Shown in pieces: positions 1 to 8,440 of a DNA stretch of 64,000 nt (positions are counted from its first letter, which is position 1; every line of letters begins with the position of its first letter). The stretch is from Nakamurella alba (GTDB taxonomy: Bacteria > Actinomycetota > Actinomycetes > Mycobacteriales > Nakamurellaceae). The position numbers and the translations under genes are program-made. The DNA is taken from positions 1,736,001 through 1,800,000 of the forward strand of contig NZ_WLYK01000001.1 of NCBI RefSeq assembly GCF_009707545.1, in the 5' to 3' direction. The notes under the pieces are model-generated. The model made no database searches and was not told the origin of the DNA. It saw nothing but the letters and a program-made list of their open reading frames with translations.

Positions 1-1381
1 ACTGCTGCCCGACCGGCTGACGCCCTTCGGGCCGACCGATGACGACCCCGAGACCTGGTGGTACCTCGCGATCAACCTGGTCGTCGCCCTGCTCATCGCC
101 AACGGACTGCGCCGCGGCTACCGGCTGGCCTGGTGGGTCGCGCTCATCCAGGTGTCGATCCCGCTGGTGCTCAGTGTGCTCGTGGTCCTGCTGGTCATCG
201 TGCTGGCGTTCATCCCCGGCGCCGAGACACAGATCGACGCGATCCCGCAGTTCGCCGCGAATGCCGTGCTCTCCGCGGCCTTCTTCCTGCTGCTGCTGCT
301 CGGCCGACGCGCGTTCCAGGTGCCGCGGCGCAGCAAACGCCGGCTGGCCATCAGCACCTCGCACCCCGGGGTGGCCAGGGACCTGCTGCAGCGCTGGGGC
401 GGCGACACCATCTCCTGGATGACCACCTGGCCGGAGAACCGGCACATGATCACCGAGGACGGCCAGAGCTACCTCGCCTTCCGCCGGCATGCCGGGGTCG
501 CGGTGGCGCTCGGGGATCCGGTCGGCCCGCCGGAATCCACCGCCGCCACCATCCAGGCCTTCGTCGGGCTGTGCGACCGCGCCGCGCTGGTGCCGTACAT
601 CTTCTCCTGCACTGCCCGGACCGCCGAGATCACCGACGCGCTCGGCTGGCAGAGCGCGCAGGTGGCCGAGGACAACCTGATCGACCTGCCGCAGCTCGAG
701 TTCAAGGGCAAGAAGTGGCAGGACATCCGGACCGCGCTGAACAAGGCGCCGAAGGAGGGCATCACCTTCAGCATGCTCACCCTCGCCGAGCAGTCCTGGA
801 CGCTGGTGAACCAGGTCGAGAAGCTCTCCGAGGAATGGCTCGGCGACAAGGAACTGCCGGAGATGGGCTTCACCCTCGGCGGGATGACCGAGGCCCTCGA
901 CCCACTGGTCAAGGTCGGGCTGGCCATCGGCGAGGACGGCACCGTGCACGGGGTGACCTCCTGGATGCCGGTGTACGCCGGCGACGGGAAGGTCGCCGGG
1001 TGGACCCTGGACCTGATGCGCCGCAAGGACGGTGGCTTCCGGTCGACCATGGAGTTCCTGATCGCCTCGTCCTGCTTGTGGTTCAAGGCCGACGGTGCCC
1101 AGTTCCTCTCGCTCTCCGGCGCACCGCTGGCCCGGTCCGCCGGCGGCGACCGCCAGGAGACCGCGGTCGAGAAGTTCCTCGACACCCTGGGGGAGCAGCT
1201 CGAGCCGGTCTACGGGTTCCGCTCCCTGCACTCCTTCAAGAGCAAGTTCCAGCCCCGGCTCTCGCCGATGTACATGGTCTACCGCGACGAGGCCGACCTG
1301 CCCCGCATCGGCATCGCCATCACCAAGGCCTACCTCCCCGACTCCGGCATCCGCGACCTCATCGCCCTCGCAAGACACTGA
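1..1381 (+). CDS. DUF2156 / MprF C-terminal-like membrane protein, 5' partial
   Basis: The reading frame is open from the first bases of the window, so the N-terminus lies upstream. The visible part starts with at least two hydrophobic segments, one near the window edge and one around positions 150-310. A soluble region follows that contains the DUF2156 pattern (SWMTTWPEN, then DPVGPPES and GWTLDLMRR). This domain is the GNAT-like catalytic part of MprF-type proteins, which transfer an aminoacyl group from tRNA to phosphatidylglycerol at the membrane. The donor amino acid cannot be read from sequence, and many actinobacterial DUF2156 proteins have no tested function. The gene ends with TGA at 1379-1381 before a non-coding gap. 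Confidence 0.75.
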   Translation, partial: LLPDRLTPFGPTDDDPETWWYLAINLVVALLIANGLRRGYRLAWWVALIQVSIPLVLSVLVVLLVIVLAFIPGAETQIDAIPQFAANAVLSAAFFLLLLLGRRAFQVPRRSKRRLAISTSHPGVARDLLQRWGGDTISWMTTWPENRHMITEDGQSYLAFRRHAGVAVALGDPVGPPESTAATIQAFVGLCDRAALVPYIFSCTARTAEITDALGWQSAQVAEDNLIDLPQLEFKGKKWQDIRTALNKAPKEGITFSMLTLAEQSWTLVNQVEKLSEEWLGDKELPEMGFTLGGMTEALDPLVKVGLAIGEDGTVHGVTSWMPVYAGDGKVAGWTLDLMRRKDGGFRSTMEFLIASSCLWFKADGAQFLSLSGAPLARSAGGDRQETAVEKFLDTLGEQLEPVYGFRSLHSFKSKFQPRLSPMYMVYRDEADLPRIGIAITKAYLPDSGIRDLIALARH

Positions 1382-1390
1382 GCTGTGACT

Positions 1391-1510
1391 TGGCGAGCTG
1401 GCGCTCGGCGGGTCGCTCGTCTTGTCAGGGATCCCGCGTTCTGCGCTGAACATGGCGAGCTGGCGCTCGCGTGTCGCTGGTCCCCAGAGGGGATCCCGCG
1501 TCCTGTGCTT
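1391..1510. repeat. Imperfect tandem repeat, two copies, 62-bp period
   Basis: Two imperfect copies begin with the same 10 bases at 1391 and 1453. Both carry a GGGATCCCGCGT block near the end (1428-1439 and 1490-1501). They sit in the 368-bp gap (1382-1749) between the MprF-like gene and the SIMPL gene. The rest of the gap has short repeated words, such as GCGATGCTCGACCGC near 1540 and 1590, and no convincing gene. The repeat has no long palindrome and no coding signal. Confidence 0.6.
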
Positions 1511-1749
1511 CTCGCCTCTGCCCGTTCCTCGCGACGGCTGCGATGCTCGACCGCACGATCCCGGGACCGACGACCCGACATTGCGAGCGATGCTCGACCG
1601 CGCCGGGCCGAATACCGACAACCCATGTAGCCATACGGACCCGGAACGAACCGCGGCCCGTACCACGACCCCGAACCCGGTCGAACCCGAACGACACTGC
1701 ACGATCCCGGCCTCCGACCGGACATGGCGGCTGGGGAAACCACCCACCC

Positions 1750-2538
1750 TCACCCGATCAAATACACCACCTGGACGGTGACGCTGAGTTCCTGGCTGCC
1801 GGCCTCGACGGGCATGGACATGGCGGAGTCGGAGGCCGACGCTGCGTAGCCCATGGGGTAGGGGGAGACCGTGCGCGGGGCCTCGGTGATGGAGGCGACG
1901 GCGCCCAGCGGGACGCCGGCTGCCTCGGCCATCTGCTGGGCCTGGGCCTGCGCCTGCCGGACGGCATCGGCCCGGGCGGCCGCCTTGAGCTCGCTGTCGT
2001 CGTCGATCGAGAAGGAGATGCCGTCGACCCGGATGGCGTCGCCCGCGGCGGACTGCGCGGCGTCGATGAGGTCGCCGGCGGCCGTGATGTCGTGCACGGT
2101 GGCGGTGACCATGTTGCTCACCCGGTACCCGGTGACCGTCCGGCCCTCCTTGTCGTACACCGGCTGCACCGACAACTGGCTGGTCTGCAGATCCTCGGGC
2201 AGCACACCGCCGGCCTTGAGCTGGGCGATCAGCGCGGTCGCCTTCTCCGCGTTCGACTCCATCGCACCCTTGGCCGTGGCGCCACTGGTCGCGACACCGA
2301 GTTGCAGGGTGAAGGTGTCCGGCGTGCCGGTGACGATGCCGACCCCGGTCGCGGTGATCACCCGACGGTCGGCGGTGCTGCCGCCACCGGGCGCGGTGCC
2401 CGACGACGTGACGGTGGCCGTCGCCCCTGCCGGGGCGCCGGCGGCGGCGGTGCCGGTCGAACACCCGGCGGCGGTCAGCAGTGCGGTGGCGATCCCGGAC
2501 GCCACGACGACGGTGCGGATCCTTGCGGTACGGCTCAT
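1750..2538 (-). CDS. SIMPL (DUF541) domain lipoprotein
   Basis: A 262-residue secreted protein. The N-terminus has a basic start, a hydrophobic core and a lipobox LTAAGC, so it is probably a lipid-anchored surface protein. The mature part starts with a low-complexity Ala/Thr/Gly linker. The SIMPL/DUF541 domain follows (ITATGVGIVTGTPD, then AQAQAQQMAEAAG and a conserved C-terminal SVTVQVVYLI). SIMPL proteins form periplasmic or surface assemblies, and their substrate is unknown in most bacteria. The start at 2538 is preferred over an in-frame start nine codons upstream, because it puts arginines directly before the hydrophobic core. The gene diverges from the acyl-CoA dehydrogenase operon. Confidence 0.85.
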   Translation of the reverse strand: MSRTARIRTVVVASGIATALLTAAGCSTGTAAAGAPAGATATVTSSGTAPGGGSTADRRVITATGVGIVTGTPDTFTLQLGVATSGATAKGAMESNAEKATALIAQLKAGGVLPEDLQTSQLSVQPVYDKEGRTVTGYRVSNMVTATVHDITAAGDLIDAAQSAAGDAIRVDGISFSIDDDSELKAAARADAVRQAQAQAQQMAEAAGVPLGAVASITEAPRTVSPYPMGYAASASDSAMSMPVEAGSQELSVTVQVVYLIG

Positions 2539-2638
2539 GTCTGCCTCCTCGGTACCGGCCGGCATCCGTCGCCGCCCGCTGGGTGAGGGGACGGAACACC
2601 ACCGGTGACCGGTTGCACCGCGAGGCTGCTTCCGGTTC

Positions 2639-2652
2639 CTAGCGATTGCTAG
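2639..2652. promoter_or_regulatory. Putative TetR-type operator, copy 1
   Basis: The 14-bp sequence CTAGCGATTGCTAG is a near-perfect palindrome (CTAGCG-AT-TGCTAG). It lies between the divergent SIMPL and acyl-CoA dehydrogenase genes, about 100 bp before the dehydrogenase start. It matches the repeated island motif YTANCG-NN-CGNTAG. Confidence 0.65.
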
Positions 2653-2704
2653 TTAACATGAGCCGGACACCCGGCACCGTTGCCACGCCCCGAGGAGAAA
2701 CGTC

Positions 2705-2758
2705 ATGGAACTGTCGTTCACACCGCTCGCCCGGCCGAAGGGCACGGTGTCGCGGTGA
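2705..2758 (+). CDS. Possible 17-codon leader ORF overlapping the acyl-CoA dehydrogenase start
   Basis: An ATG at 2705 follows a good ribosome site (GAGGAGAA, about 5 bases away). It opens a frame of 17 codons that ends with TGA at 2756-2758. That stop overlaps the GTG start of the dehydrogenase (2755) in a GTGA arrangement. This would make dehydrogenase translation coupled to a leader peptide. The alternative is an old or artefactual frameshift in the gene's N-terminus. Confidence 0.4.
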   Translation: MELSFTPLARPKGTVSR

Positions 2759-3921
2759 GTCGGGAGATCGCCGCGCTGCGCAGCCCGCGCACCATCTACG
2801 GCCCCGAGCACGAGCAGTTCCGGGCGGCCTTCCGCAGCTTCCTGCAGCGCGAGGCGCTGCCGCACCGGGAGCGGTGGCTGGCCGACGGCATCATCGACCG
2901 CGACTTCTGGAAGAAGGCTGCGGCCGACGGATTCGTGGCGTTCACCGCCCCGGAGCGGTTCGGCGGCCTGGGTATCGACGACTTCCGGTTCAACGCCGTC
3001 ATCGACGAGGAGGTCGCCTACCTGGGCGCCGCCACCGATGCGTTCCAACTGACCAACGACATCGTCGGCCCGTACTTCTGGGACCTGGCCTCGCCGGAGC
3101 AGCAGGAGCGCTGGCTGCCCGGGATCGTCGACGGCAGCACCGTGCCGGCGATCGCGATGACCGAACCCGGCACCGGATCGGACCTCCGTGGGATCCGCAG
3201 CACCGCCACCCGGACCGACGGCGGCTGGCTGGTCAACGGGTCCAAGACCTTCATCACCAGCGGGATCCAGGCGGACCTGATCATCGTCGCGGCGAAGGTC
3301 GTCGATCCGGAGATCAACGGGATCGGACTGTTCGTGGTGGACGCCACCACCCCCGGGTTCCGGCGCGGCCGCAAACTGGACAAGGTCGGCCGGCAGGCGC
3401 AGGACACCGCGGAGCTGTTCTTCGACGACGTGCTCGTCCCGGACGCCGATGTGCTGGGCGAGGCAGGCCGCGGATTGCCTTTGCTGATGGGCAATCTCGC
3501 GCAGGAGCGACTGGCGATGGCGGTGTCCGCGATCGCCGATGCGGAGCAGGCGCTGCAGGACACGCTCGAGTACGTGTCCACGCGGACCGCATTCGGCGCG
3601 CCGGTGGGCACCTTCCAGGCGAACCGGTTCTCGATGGCCGACATGGTGACCGAGGTCCGGATCGGGCGGGTCTACGTCGACGACTGCATCGAGCGGCAGA
3701 GCCGGAAGGCGTTGCCGGACGCCGAGGCGGCGGGCGCCAAGTACTGGGCGACCGAGCTGCAGTGGCGGGTGCTGGACCGGTGCCTGCAGCTGCACGGCGG
3801 GTACGGCTACATGAACGAGTACGACATCGCCCGCCGCTGGCGGGATGCGAGGGTCCAGCGCATCTACGGCGGGACCTCCGAGATCATGCAGGAGATCGTC
3901 GGGCGCTCGATCGGCCTGTGA
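2755..3921 (+). CDS. Acyl-CoA dehydrogenase family protein
   Basis: A 388-residue flavoprotein of the acyl-CoA dehydrogenase family. It should introduce an alpha,beta double bond into an acyl-CoA and pass electrons to ETF. Visible family marks are AMTEPGTGSDL, the NGSKTFITSG stretch and the C-terminal IYGGTSEIM. In that last motif the position that is the catalytic Glu in medium-chain enzymes (YEGT) is Gly, so the base must lie elsewhere, as in isovaleryl- and long-chain-type enzymes. The GTG at 2755 gives a normal N-terminus and follows an apparent 17-codon leader. Its 3' end overlaps the convergent tetR gene by 38 bp. An operator-like palindrome lies upstream at 2639. Confidence 0.88.
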   Translation: MSREIAALRSPRTIYGPEHEQFRAAFRSFLQREALPHRERWLADGIIDRDFWKKAAADGFVAFTAPERFGGLGIDDFRFNAVIDEEVAYLGAATDAFQLTNDIVGPYFWDLASPEQQERWLPGIVDGSTVPAIAMTEPGTGSDLRGIRSTATRTDGGWLVNGSKTFITSGIQADLIIVAAKVVDPEINGIGLFVVDATTPGFRRGRKLDKVGRQAQDTAELFFDDVLVPDADVLGEAGRGLPLLMGNLAQERLAMAVSAIADAEQALQDTLEYVSTRTAFGAPVGTFQANRFSMADMVTEVRIGRVYVDDCIERQSRKALPDAEAAGAKYWATELQWRVLDRCLQLHGGYGYMNEYDIARRWRDARVQRIYGGTSEIMQEIVGRSIGL

Positions 3922-4729
3922 CGGTCGCCGCCCGGGCCCGCCGGCGGGGCGACGGGGGGAGCGGGGTGACCACCGACTCCTCCGGCTCCGCCGGCACACC
4001 GGCGTCCGGTGTGGCCGCGGCGGCCGCCGGCGCGGTGCGCGTGTCGGGCGTGGCCTCCAGCTCACGGATCCGGGCCCGCGCCTGCTCGATGACACCGGTG
4101 GAGGCGCCGACCGTGTGCGCGGCGATCTCGACGTAGTCGGCGGCGATCCGGTCCGGGCTGATCCGCCCCTCCGGGCGGTACCAGGTGGCGACCGACTGGA
4201 TCATGCCGAGCAGCGCCCGTGCCGTCTGTTTCGGCGACACCACGTCGAAAAGCCTTGCCTGCACGCCGTCCTCGATCGCGACCCGGAGCATGTCCTCCAC
4301 CTGCTTGCGCTTGGCGGCGTACACGGTGCGGTTCTCCGGCCCGAGGCTGCGCACCTCCGCATCGAGGTGCGCCAGCCGGCCGGTGGTGCTCATGTAGAGC
4401 ACGAGACACTCGACCAGGGTGAGGAACCGGGCATCCGGATCGGTACCCGCGTCCTCGAGAGCCTGTGCCGCCAGCAGGTTCACGTGCGAGATCCCGGCGT
4501 CCAGCAGCGCCGTCAGGATCCCTTCCTTGTTGTCGTGGTAGTAGTACAGGACGGGCACGGTCACCCCGACGCGCCCGGCGATGTCGCGGACAGACGTTCC
4601 GTGGTAACCGTTCTCGTTGAACGCCTCGAGCGCCGCGGTCAGGATGGGACTCAGCGGGGTGGTGATGGAATCCCGCCACCCTGCGGCGTCGCCCGCGGTC
4701 CCGTCGTTGTCCTGCACGATCCCTCCCAT
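3884..4729 (-). CDS. TetR family regulator, probable local regulator of the catabolic island
   Basis: A 281-residue regulator. The N-terminal helix-turn-helix spans residues 28-72, with FNENGYHGTSVRDIAGRVGV followed by LYYYHDNKEGIL. The ligand-binding region runs to about residue 220. After that comes an Ala/Pro-rich and then arginine-rich tail that is unusual for the family. I chose the ATG at 4729 because a GGAG ribosome site precedes it. The longer start at 4801 would sit right against the operator at 4803. That palindrome lies in the leader of this gene and matches the sites across the island, so autoregulation and control of the island are likely. The ligand is probably an acyl-CoA of the pathway, by analogy with the family. 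Confidence 0.88.
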   Translation of the reverse strand: MGGIVQDNDGTAGDAAGWRDSITTPLSPILTAALEAFNENGYHGTSVRDIAGRVGVTVPVLYYYHDNKEGILTALLDAGISHVNLLAAQALEDAGTDPDARFLTLVECLVLYMSTTGRLAHLDAEVRSLGPENRTVYAAKRKQVEDMLRVAIEDGVQARLFDVVSPKQTARALLGMIQSVATWYRPEGRISPDRIAADYVEIAAHTVGASTGVIEQARARIRELEATPDTRTAPAAAAATPDAGVPAEPEESVVTPLPPSPRRRARAATVTGRSSARRSPA

Positions 4730-4802
4730 GGCTGTTGCTCCAGTTCCTGCGCGGTTCCGTCGTCCGTCGATCCGCTGTCCGGCGGCGTTGTTCCGGGACA
4801 TG

Positions 4803-4816
4803 CTAGCGACCGTTAC
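4803..4816. promoter_or_regulatory. Putative TetR operator, copy 2 (tetR autoregulation site)
   Basis: CTAGCG-AC-CGTTAC lies 74 bp before the chosen tetR start and just after the end of the upstream SDR gene. Its reverse complement GTAACG-GT-CGCTAG fits the island motif. Its place in front of tetR supports the link between this regulator and the motif. Confidence 0.6.
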
Positions 4817-4843
4817 ACCGTGATGGGGGCAGCACGACGGAGG

Positions 4844-5647
4844 TCACCACACCGAGTCCCCGCGCAGCACCGCATCGGCACCACCGTCGGCGAAGAGCAC
4901 CTGTCCGGTGATCAGCGTGTTCCCCGCACCGGCCAGCCAGGCCACCACGGCCGCGATCTCCTCCGGGGCGGCCGGGCCGCGCAGGGGCATCGGCACGGTG
5001 TCCTCCAGCCTGGCCCGCCGTTCCGGCGTGGCGAGCTGCGCGGCGATCATCGGGGTGCGGACCATTCCCGGCGCGACCGCGTTCAGCGTGATCCCGTCGG
5101 CCGCCCAGCCCGGGGCGCTGCGGCGTACCCAGCGGGCCAGAGCCGTCTTCGCCGCCGGGTAGATCCCGGCCCGGTCCGGCTCGGCACCGTCGACCTCGCC
5201 GGCCATACGGAGGGTGAGACGCTCGGTCTCCGCCTCGTCCCCGGCGAGCAGGGCGTCCACCAGGCCGGAACGTGCACCGGTCATCGGGAAGGCGGCAGCG
5301 AAGGAGGCGAGCGCCACCACCCGCGCCGCATCGGAACGGGCCAACCAGGGGCGTAACGACTCCAGCAGTCGCACGGTGCCGTCGAAGTTCAACCGGACGG
5401 TCTGCAGGGTCGGCGCGATGGTGCCCGCGCAGGTGACGACCACGTCCAACGGGTCCTCGCCGAGCAGGTCGCCGATCGCCGCCACTGCGGTGGCCCGACC
5501 GTCCGGAGCCGACAGGTCGGCGGTCACCGCGGCATCCCGGAGATCCACCCCGATGACCCGACATCCCTGCGCGGTCAGCAGGTCCGCGGTCGCGGCACCG
5601 ATACCGGATGCTGCTCCGGTGACCACCGCGGTGCGTCGAGGACTCAC
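4844..5647 (-). CDS. Short-chain dehydrogenase/reductase, 3-alpha-hydroxysteroid dehydrogenase-like
   Basis: A 267-residue classical-type SDR. It has the nucleotide site TGAASGIG near the N-terminus and a YPAAK active-site pair. The spacing and the short segment after the first beta strands resemble the 3-alpha-hydroxysteroid dehydrogenase/coniferyl-alcohol dehydrogenase group, which oxidises or reduces hydroxyls on ring compounds. This assignment is by eye. The GTG start (5647) overlaps the stop of the upstream luciferase-like gene as GTGA, so the two are translationally coupled. The tetR gene follows in the same direction. Confidence 0.85.
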   Translation of the reverse strand: MSPRRTAVVTGAASGIGAATADLLTAQGCRVIGVDLRDAAVTADLSAPDGRATAVAAIGDLLGEDPLDVVVTCAGTIAPTLQTVRLNFDGTVRLLESLRPWLARSDAARVVALASFAAAFPMTGARSGLVDALLAGDEAETERLTLRMAGEVDGAEPDRAGIYPAAKTALARWVRRSAPGWAADGITLNAVAPGMVRTPMIAAQLATPERRARLEDTVPMPLRGPAAPEEIAAVVAWLAGAGNTLITGQVLFADGGADAVLRGDSVW

Positions 5648-6588
5648 CCGGCGGCCCCGATCCGGGGCGTGACCGCCTGCTGCAGTCCGGTGCGGAACGG
5701 TCCGGTGAGCAGTTCCAGGTGCCGTCCGGTGAGCTCCTCACTCATTCCACCGATGCGGTCGAAGAGGAACACGTCGGTGACCGGGAGTCCGTCCAGGTCG
5801 GCCGAGAGTCGCTGTACCGCTTGGTCGACCGTGAGGAACTGCAGCTTCGGCAGGGCAGAGGGCCGGCCCTTCGGCTCCGCGTCGGTGTAGGTGGCGCGCC
5901 GGGCGGCGCGGGCGTGCTCGATGATCTCCGAGCGGGCCCGTTCCGGGTCGTCGCACAGCACGATGTTGGCCAGACCGCCCATCCTGGCGACCGACCGGTC
6001 GTGGCCGCCTTCGTCCAGACCGTCGAGGTACGGCTCGAGCAGGTCCCGGTCCAGCCAGAGCAGACCGACGCCCAGCTTCCCCGCCCACCGGGCGCCGACG
6101 GGCCCGCGGGCGCCGTACCAGAGCGGTACCGGATCCTGGACCGGCCCCGGCGTCACGGTGCCGTCCGACCAGAGCCCGGGCAGCGCGCGGAGGGTGCGCC
6201 GGAAGTCCCGGTAGCGATCGGCGTGGGAGGCACCGAACGCGGTGAACTCCTTGGGGTCCCAGCCCGAACCGAGCCCCAGCTCGAGCCTTCCGGCACTGAG
6301 GATGTCCACCAGCGCCGCCTCCTCGGCGAGCAGCCGGTCGCTGCGGAACGGGGTGACGACGACGGCGGTGCCCAGCCGCACCCGGCTGGTCCGGGCGGCG
6401 AGGGCGGCGAGCAGGGTGAGCGGCTGCGAGAGGTAGCCGTCCGGCGCCATGTGGTGCTCTGTGGTCCACACCGCATCCAGGCCGGCCTGCTCCGCGTGCA
6501 CCACACGGTCGAGGGCAGCGGCGTACAGCTCCGCCCAGTCCTCCTTGGCGCCGGGGTTACGGAGGTCCATGTACAGGCCGATGCGCAT
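5644..6588 (-). CDS. LLM class (luciferase-like) flavin-dependent oxidoreductase
   Basis: A 314-residue TIM-barrel enzyme of the bacterial-luciferase/F420-dependent family. Family marks are the early WTTEHH motif, the VRLGTAVVV strand and GRLELGLGSGWDPKEF. Members use FMN or F420 for oxidation, reduction or mono-oxygenation; the cofactor cannot be decided here. The start MRIGLYMD at 6588 is the usual N-terminus, and six extra codons are possible upstream. It is first in a three-gene operon with an SDR and tetR. An operator-like palindrome at 6600-6613 lies directly before it. Confidence 0.87.
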   Translation of the reverse strand: MRIGLYMDLRNPGAKEDWAELYAAALDRVVHAEQAGLDAVWTTEHHMAPDGYLSQPLTLLAALAARTSRVRLGTAVVVTPFRSDRLLAEEAALVDILSAGRLELGLGSGWDPKEFTAFGASHADRYRDFRRTLRALPGLWSDGTVTPGPVQDPVPLWYGARGPVGARWAGKLGVGLLWLDRDLLEPYLDGLDEGGHDRSVARMGGLANIVLCDDPERARSEIIEHARAARRATYTDAEPKGRPSALPKLQFLTVDQAVQRLSADLDGLPVTDVFLFDRIGGMSEELTGRHLELLTGPFRTGLQQAVTPRIGAAG

Positions 6589-6599
6589 CGCCCCATCGT

Positions 6600-6613
6600 T
6601 TATCAACCGCTAG
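6600..6613. promoter_or_regulatory. Putative TetR operator, copy 3
   Basis: TTATCA-AC-CGCTAG followed by GTATA lies 12 bp before the luciferase-like gene start. The right half is a perfect motif half-site and the left half is degenerate. It shares the divergent region with copy 4. Confidence 0.55.
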
Positions 6614-6685
6614 GTATAGGTCAAGTGAAACTGGCGGAGAGGTCCGGATCCGCGTGGCCCGCGCCACAATTGGGGCTTGCACTGT

Positions 6686-6699
6686 TTAACCAACGATAG
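6686..6699. promoter_or_regulatory. Putative TetR operator, copy 4
   Basis: TTAACC-AA-CGATAG followed by GTAGG lies about 70 bp before the acyl-CoA synthetase gene. It would sit between a possible -35 box (TTGCAC at about 6676) and a -10-like TAGGCT at about 6701. A regulator bound here would block the promoter. Confidence 0.5.
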
Positions 6700-6766
6700 G
6701 TAGGCTCGTCGCGTTCGATCATCACGGGCGTCTCCCGCCCGTCCCGCACCGTCGCGAGAGGTGAAC

Positions 6767-8440
6767 ATGTCCGGTCCGGTGCTCTCCCTGCGCGACTCCG
6801 GTGCTCCCGCCGGTCCGGCGGGCGAGACCCTCGGCGGGGTACTGGTTTCCGCCGCGCAGGACCACCCGTCGACCGTGGCGGTGGCGTTCCCCGACCACCG
6901 GCTCACCGTCGCCGCGCTGCTCGGGCGTGCCGACGAACTGGCCGCGGCCCTGATCGGCCACGGCATCGGCCCGGGGGACAAGGTCGGCATCCTGATGCCG
7001 AACTCCGGCGACTACGTGGTTGCGCTCTTCGGCATCGCCCGTGCCGGCGCGGTCGCGGTCCCGATCAACGGCCGCTTCAAGGAGACCGAGTTCGGGCACG
7101 TGGTCCGCCACGCCGATCTGCGGATCCTGCTCGCCGCACCGGCGGCCGGCGCCGACTACGCACGCCTGCTCGGCACCCTCGGCGACGCCGATCGTGGCCT
7201 GCTGGAGCTGGTCGTCTGGTCCGGGGAAGCACTGTCCGGCACCGTCCGGCCCGACGAGTTCCTCACCGCGGCAGCAGGTGTCGAGGCCACCGAGGTGGAG
7301 CGCAGGTCCGCCGGGGTCCGCCCGGACGATGTCGCAATCCTCATGTACACGTCCGGGACGACGGCGCTGCCCAAGGGCTGCCTGCTCGCCCACGGGGCCA
7401 TCGTCCGGCACGCCACCAACATCGGCCGGGAGCGCTTCCACCTCACCGCGGACGACCGCTTCTGGGACCCGCTGCCGCTGTTCCACTGCGGCGGCATCGT
7501 CCCGATGGTCTCCTGCATCCAGGTGGGCGCCGAGTACCACCACGCCGGTCACTTCGACGCCGACACCGCGCTCCGGGTGCTGGAGACCGAACGGATCACG
7601 CTCGCCTACCCGGCTTTCGAGGCGATCTGGCTGGGCATCCTCAACCACCCGCGGCGGCGCTCGGCCGATCTGTCGTCGATCCGGATGGTCATGAACATCG
7701 CGACGCCGGAGCGACTGGCCTGGTACGAGGAGCAGATGCCCTGGGCGCCGCAGGTGTCCTCCTTCGGCTCCACCGAGTCCGCCAGCCACCTCACGCTCAC
7801 CGAGCCGGACGAACCCTACGAGGTCCGGATGCGCACCACCGGACGGCCCATCGGCGGCATGGAGATGAAGATCGTCTCGCCGGAGTCCGGCGTCGAGGTC
7901 GCCGAGGGGGAGCGGGGCGAACTCTGCTTCCGCGGGTACGCGCGGTTCCTCGGGTACTACAAGGACCCGGAGGCCACCGCCCGCACCATCGACAGCAACG
8001 GGTGGTTCCACACCGGTGATCTCGCCTCCGTGGAGGACGGCCGGCTGATCTACCGCGGCCGGCTGAAGGACATGCTCAAGGTCGGCGGCGAGAACGTCGC
8101 CGCACTGGAGATCGAGGACTACCTGGTCCGGCACCCGGCGATCGCGGTGGCCCAGGTCGTGGCCGCGCCGGACGCCCGGTACGGCGAGGTCCCGGCGGCC
8201 TTCGTGCAGTTGCAGCCCGGTGCGTCGATCACCCAGGACGAGGTCATCGACTTCTGCCTGGACCGCATCGCCACGTACAAGATCCCGCGCTACCTGCGCA
8301 TCGTCGACGAGTGGCCGATGTCCGGGACGAAGGTGCGCAAGTACGAACTGCGCGACCGGATCCGGCAGGAACTCGAGGACGCCCACATCACCGAGGCGCC
8401 GGCGCCGCGCGCCCGCCCGACGACGGAAGGTTCGGTGTGA
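6767..8440 (+). CDS. AMP-dependent acyl-CoA synthetase
   Basis: A 557-residue ANL-family ligase that should activate a carboxylic acid to its CoA thioester through an acyl-adenylate. It shows the P-loop YTSGTTALPKG, the FGSTES adenine motif, GWFHTGD and the hinge RGRLKDMLKVGGENV. A C-terminal lysine sits in SGTKVRKYELR where the adenylation lysine is expected. The start at 6767 follows an AGAGG ribosome site. It overlaps the next gene by GTGA and begins a long operon that continues into an ABC importer. This places substrate activation next to uptake. A close relative lies at 21570. Confidence 0.92.
   Translation: MSGPVLSLRDSGAPAGPAGETLGGVLVSAAQDHPSTVAVAFPDHRLTVAALLGRADELAAALIGHGIGPGDKVGILMPNSGDYVVALFGIARAGAVAVPINGRFKETEFGHVVRHADLRILLAAPAAGADYARLLGTLGDADRGLLELVVWSGEALSGTVRPDEFLTAAAGVEATEVERRSAGVRPDDVAILMYTSGTTALPKGCLLAHGAIVRHATNIGRERFHLTADDRFWDPLPLFHCGGIVPMVSCIQVGAEYHHAGHFDADTALRVLETERITLAYPAFEAIWLGILNHPRRRSADLSSIRMVMNIATPERLAWYEEQMPWAPQVSSFGSTESASHLTLTEPDEPYEVRMRTTGRPIGGMEMKIVSPESGVEVAEGERGELCFRGYARFLGYYKDPEATARTIDSNGWFHTGDLASVEDGRLIYRGRLKDMLKVGGENVAALEIEDYLVRHPAIAVAQVVAAPDARYGEVPAAFVQLQPGASITQDEVIDFCLDRIATYKIPRYLRIVDEWPMSGTKVRKYELRDRIRQELEDAHITEAPAPRARPTTEGSV

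Noticed and set aside
2680-2754. 25-codon N-terminal extension of acyl-CoA dehydrogenase 1 from a TTG
   Set aside because: The extension overlaps the ribosome site and the leader frame, has no similarity to the family N-terminus, and the GTG at 2755 gives normal length.
4730-4801. 24-codon N-terminal extension of the TetR gene
   Set aside because: The upstream ATG directly abuts the operator and lacks a ribosome site. The ATG at 4729 has GGAG before it and a normal TetR N-terminus.
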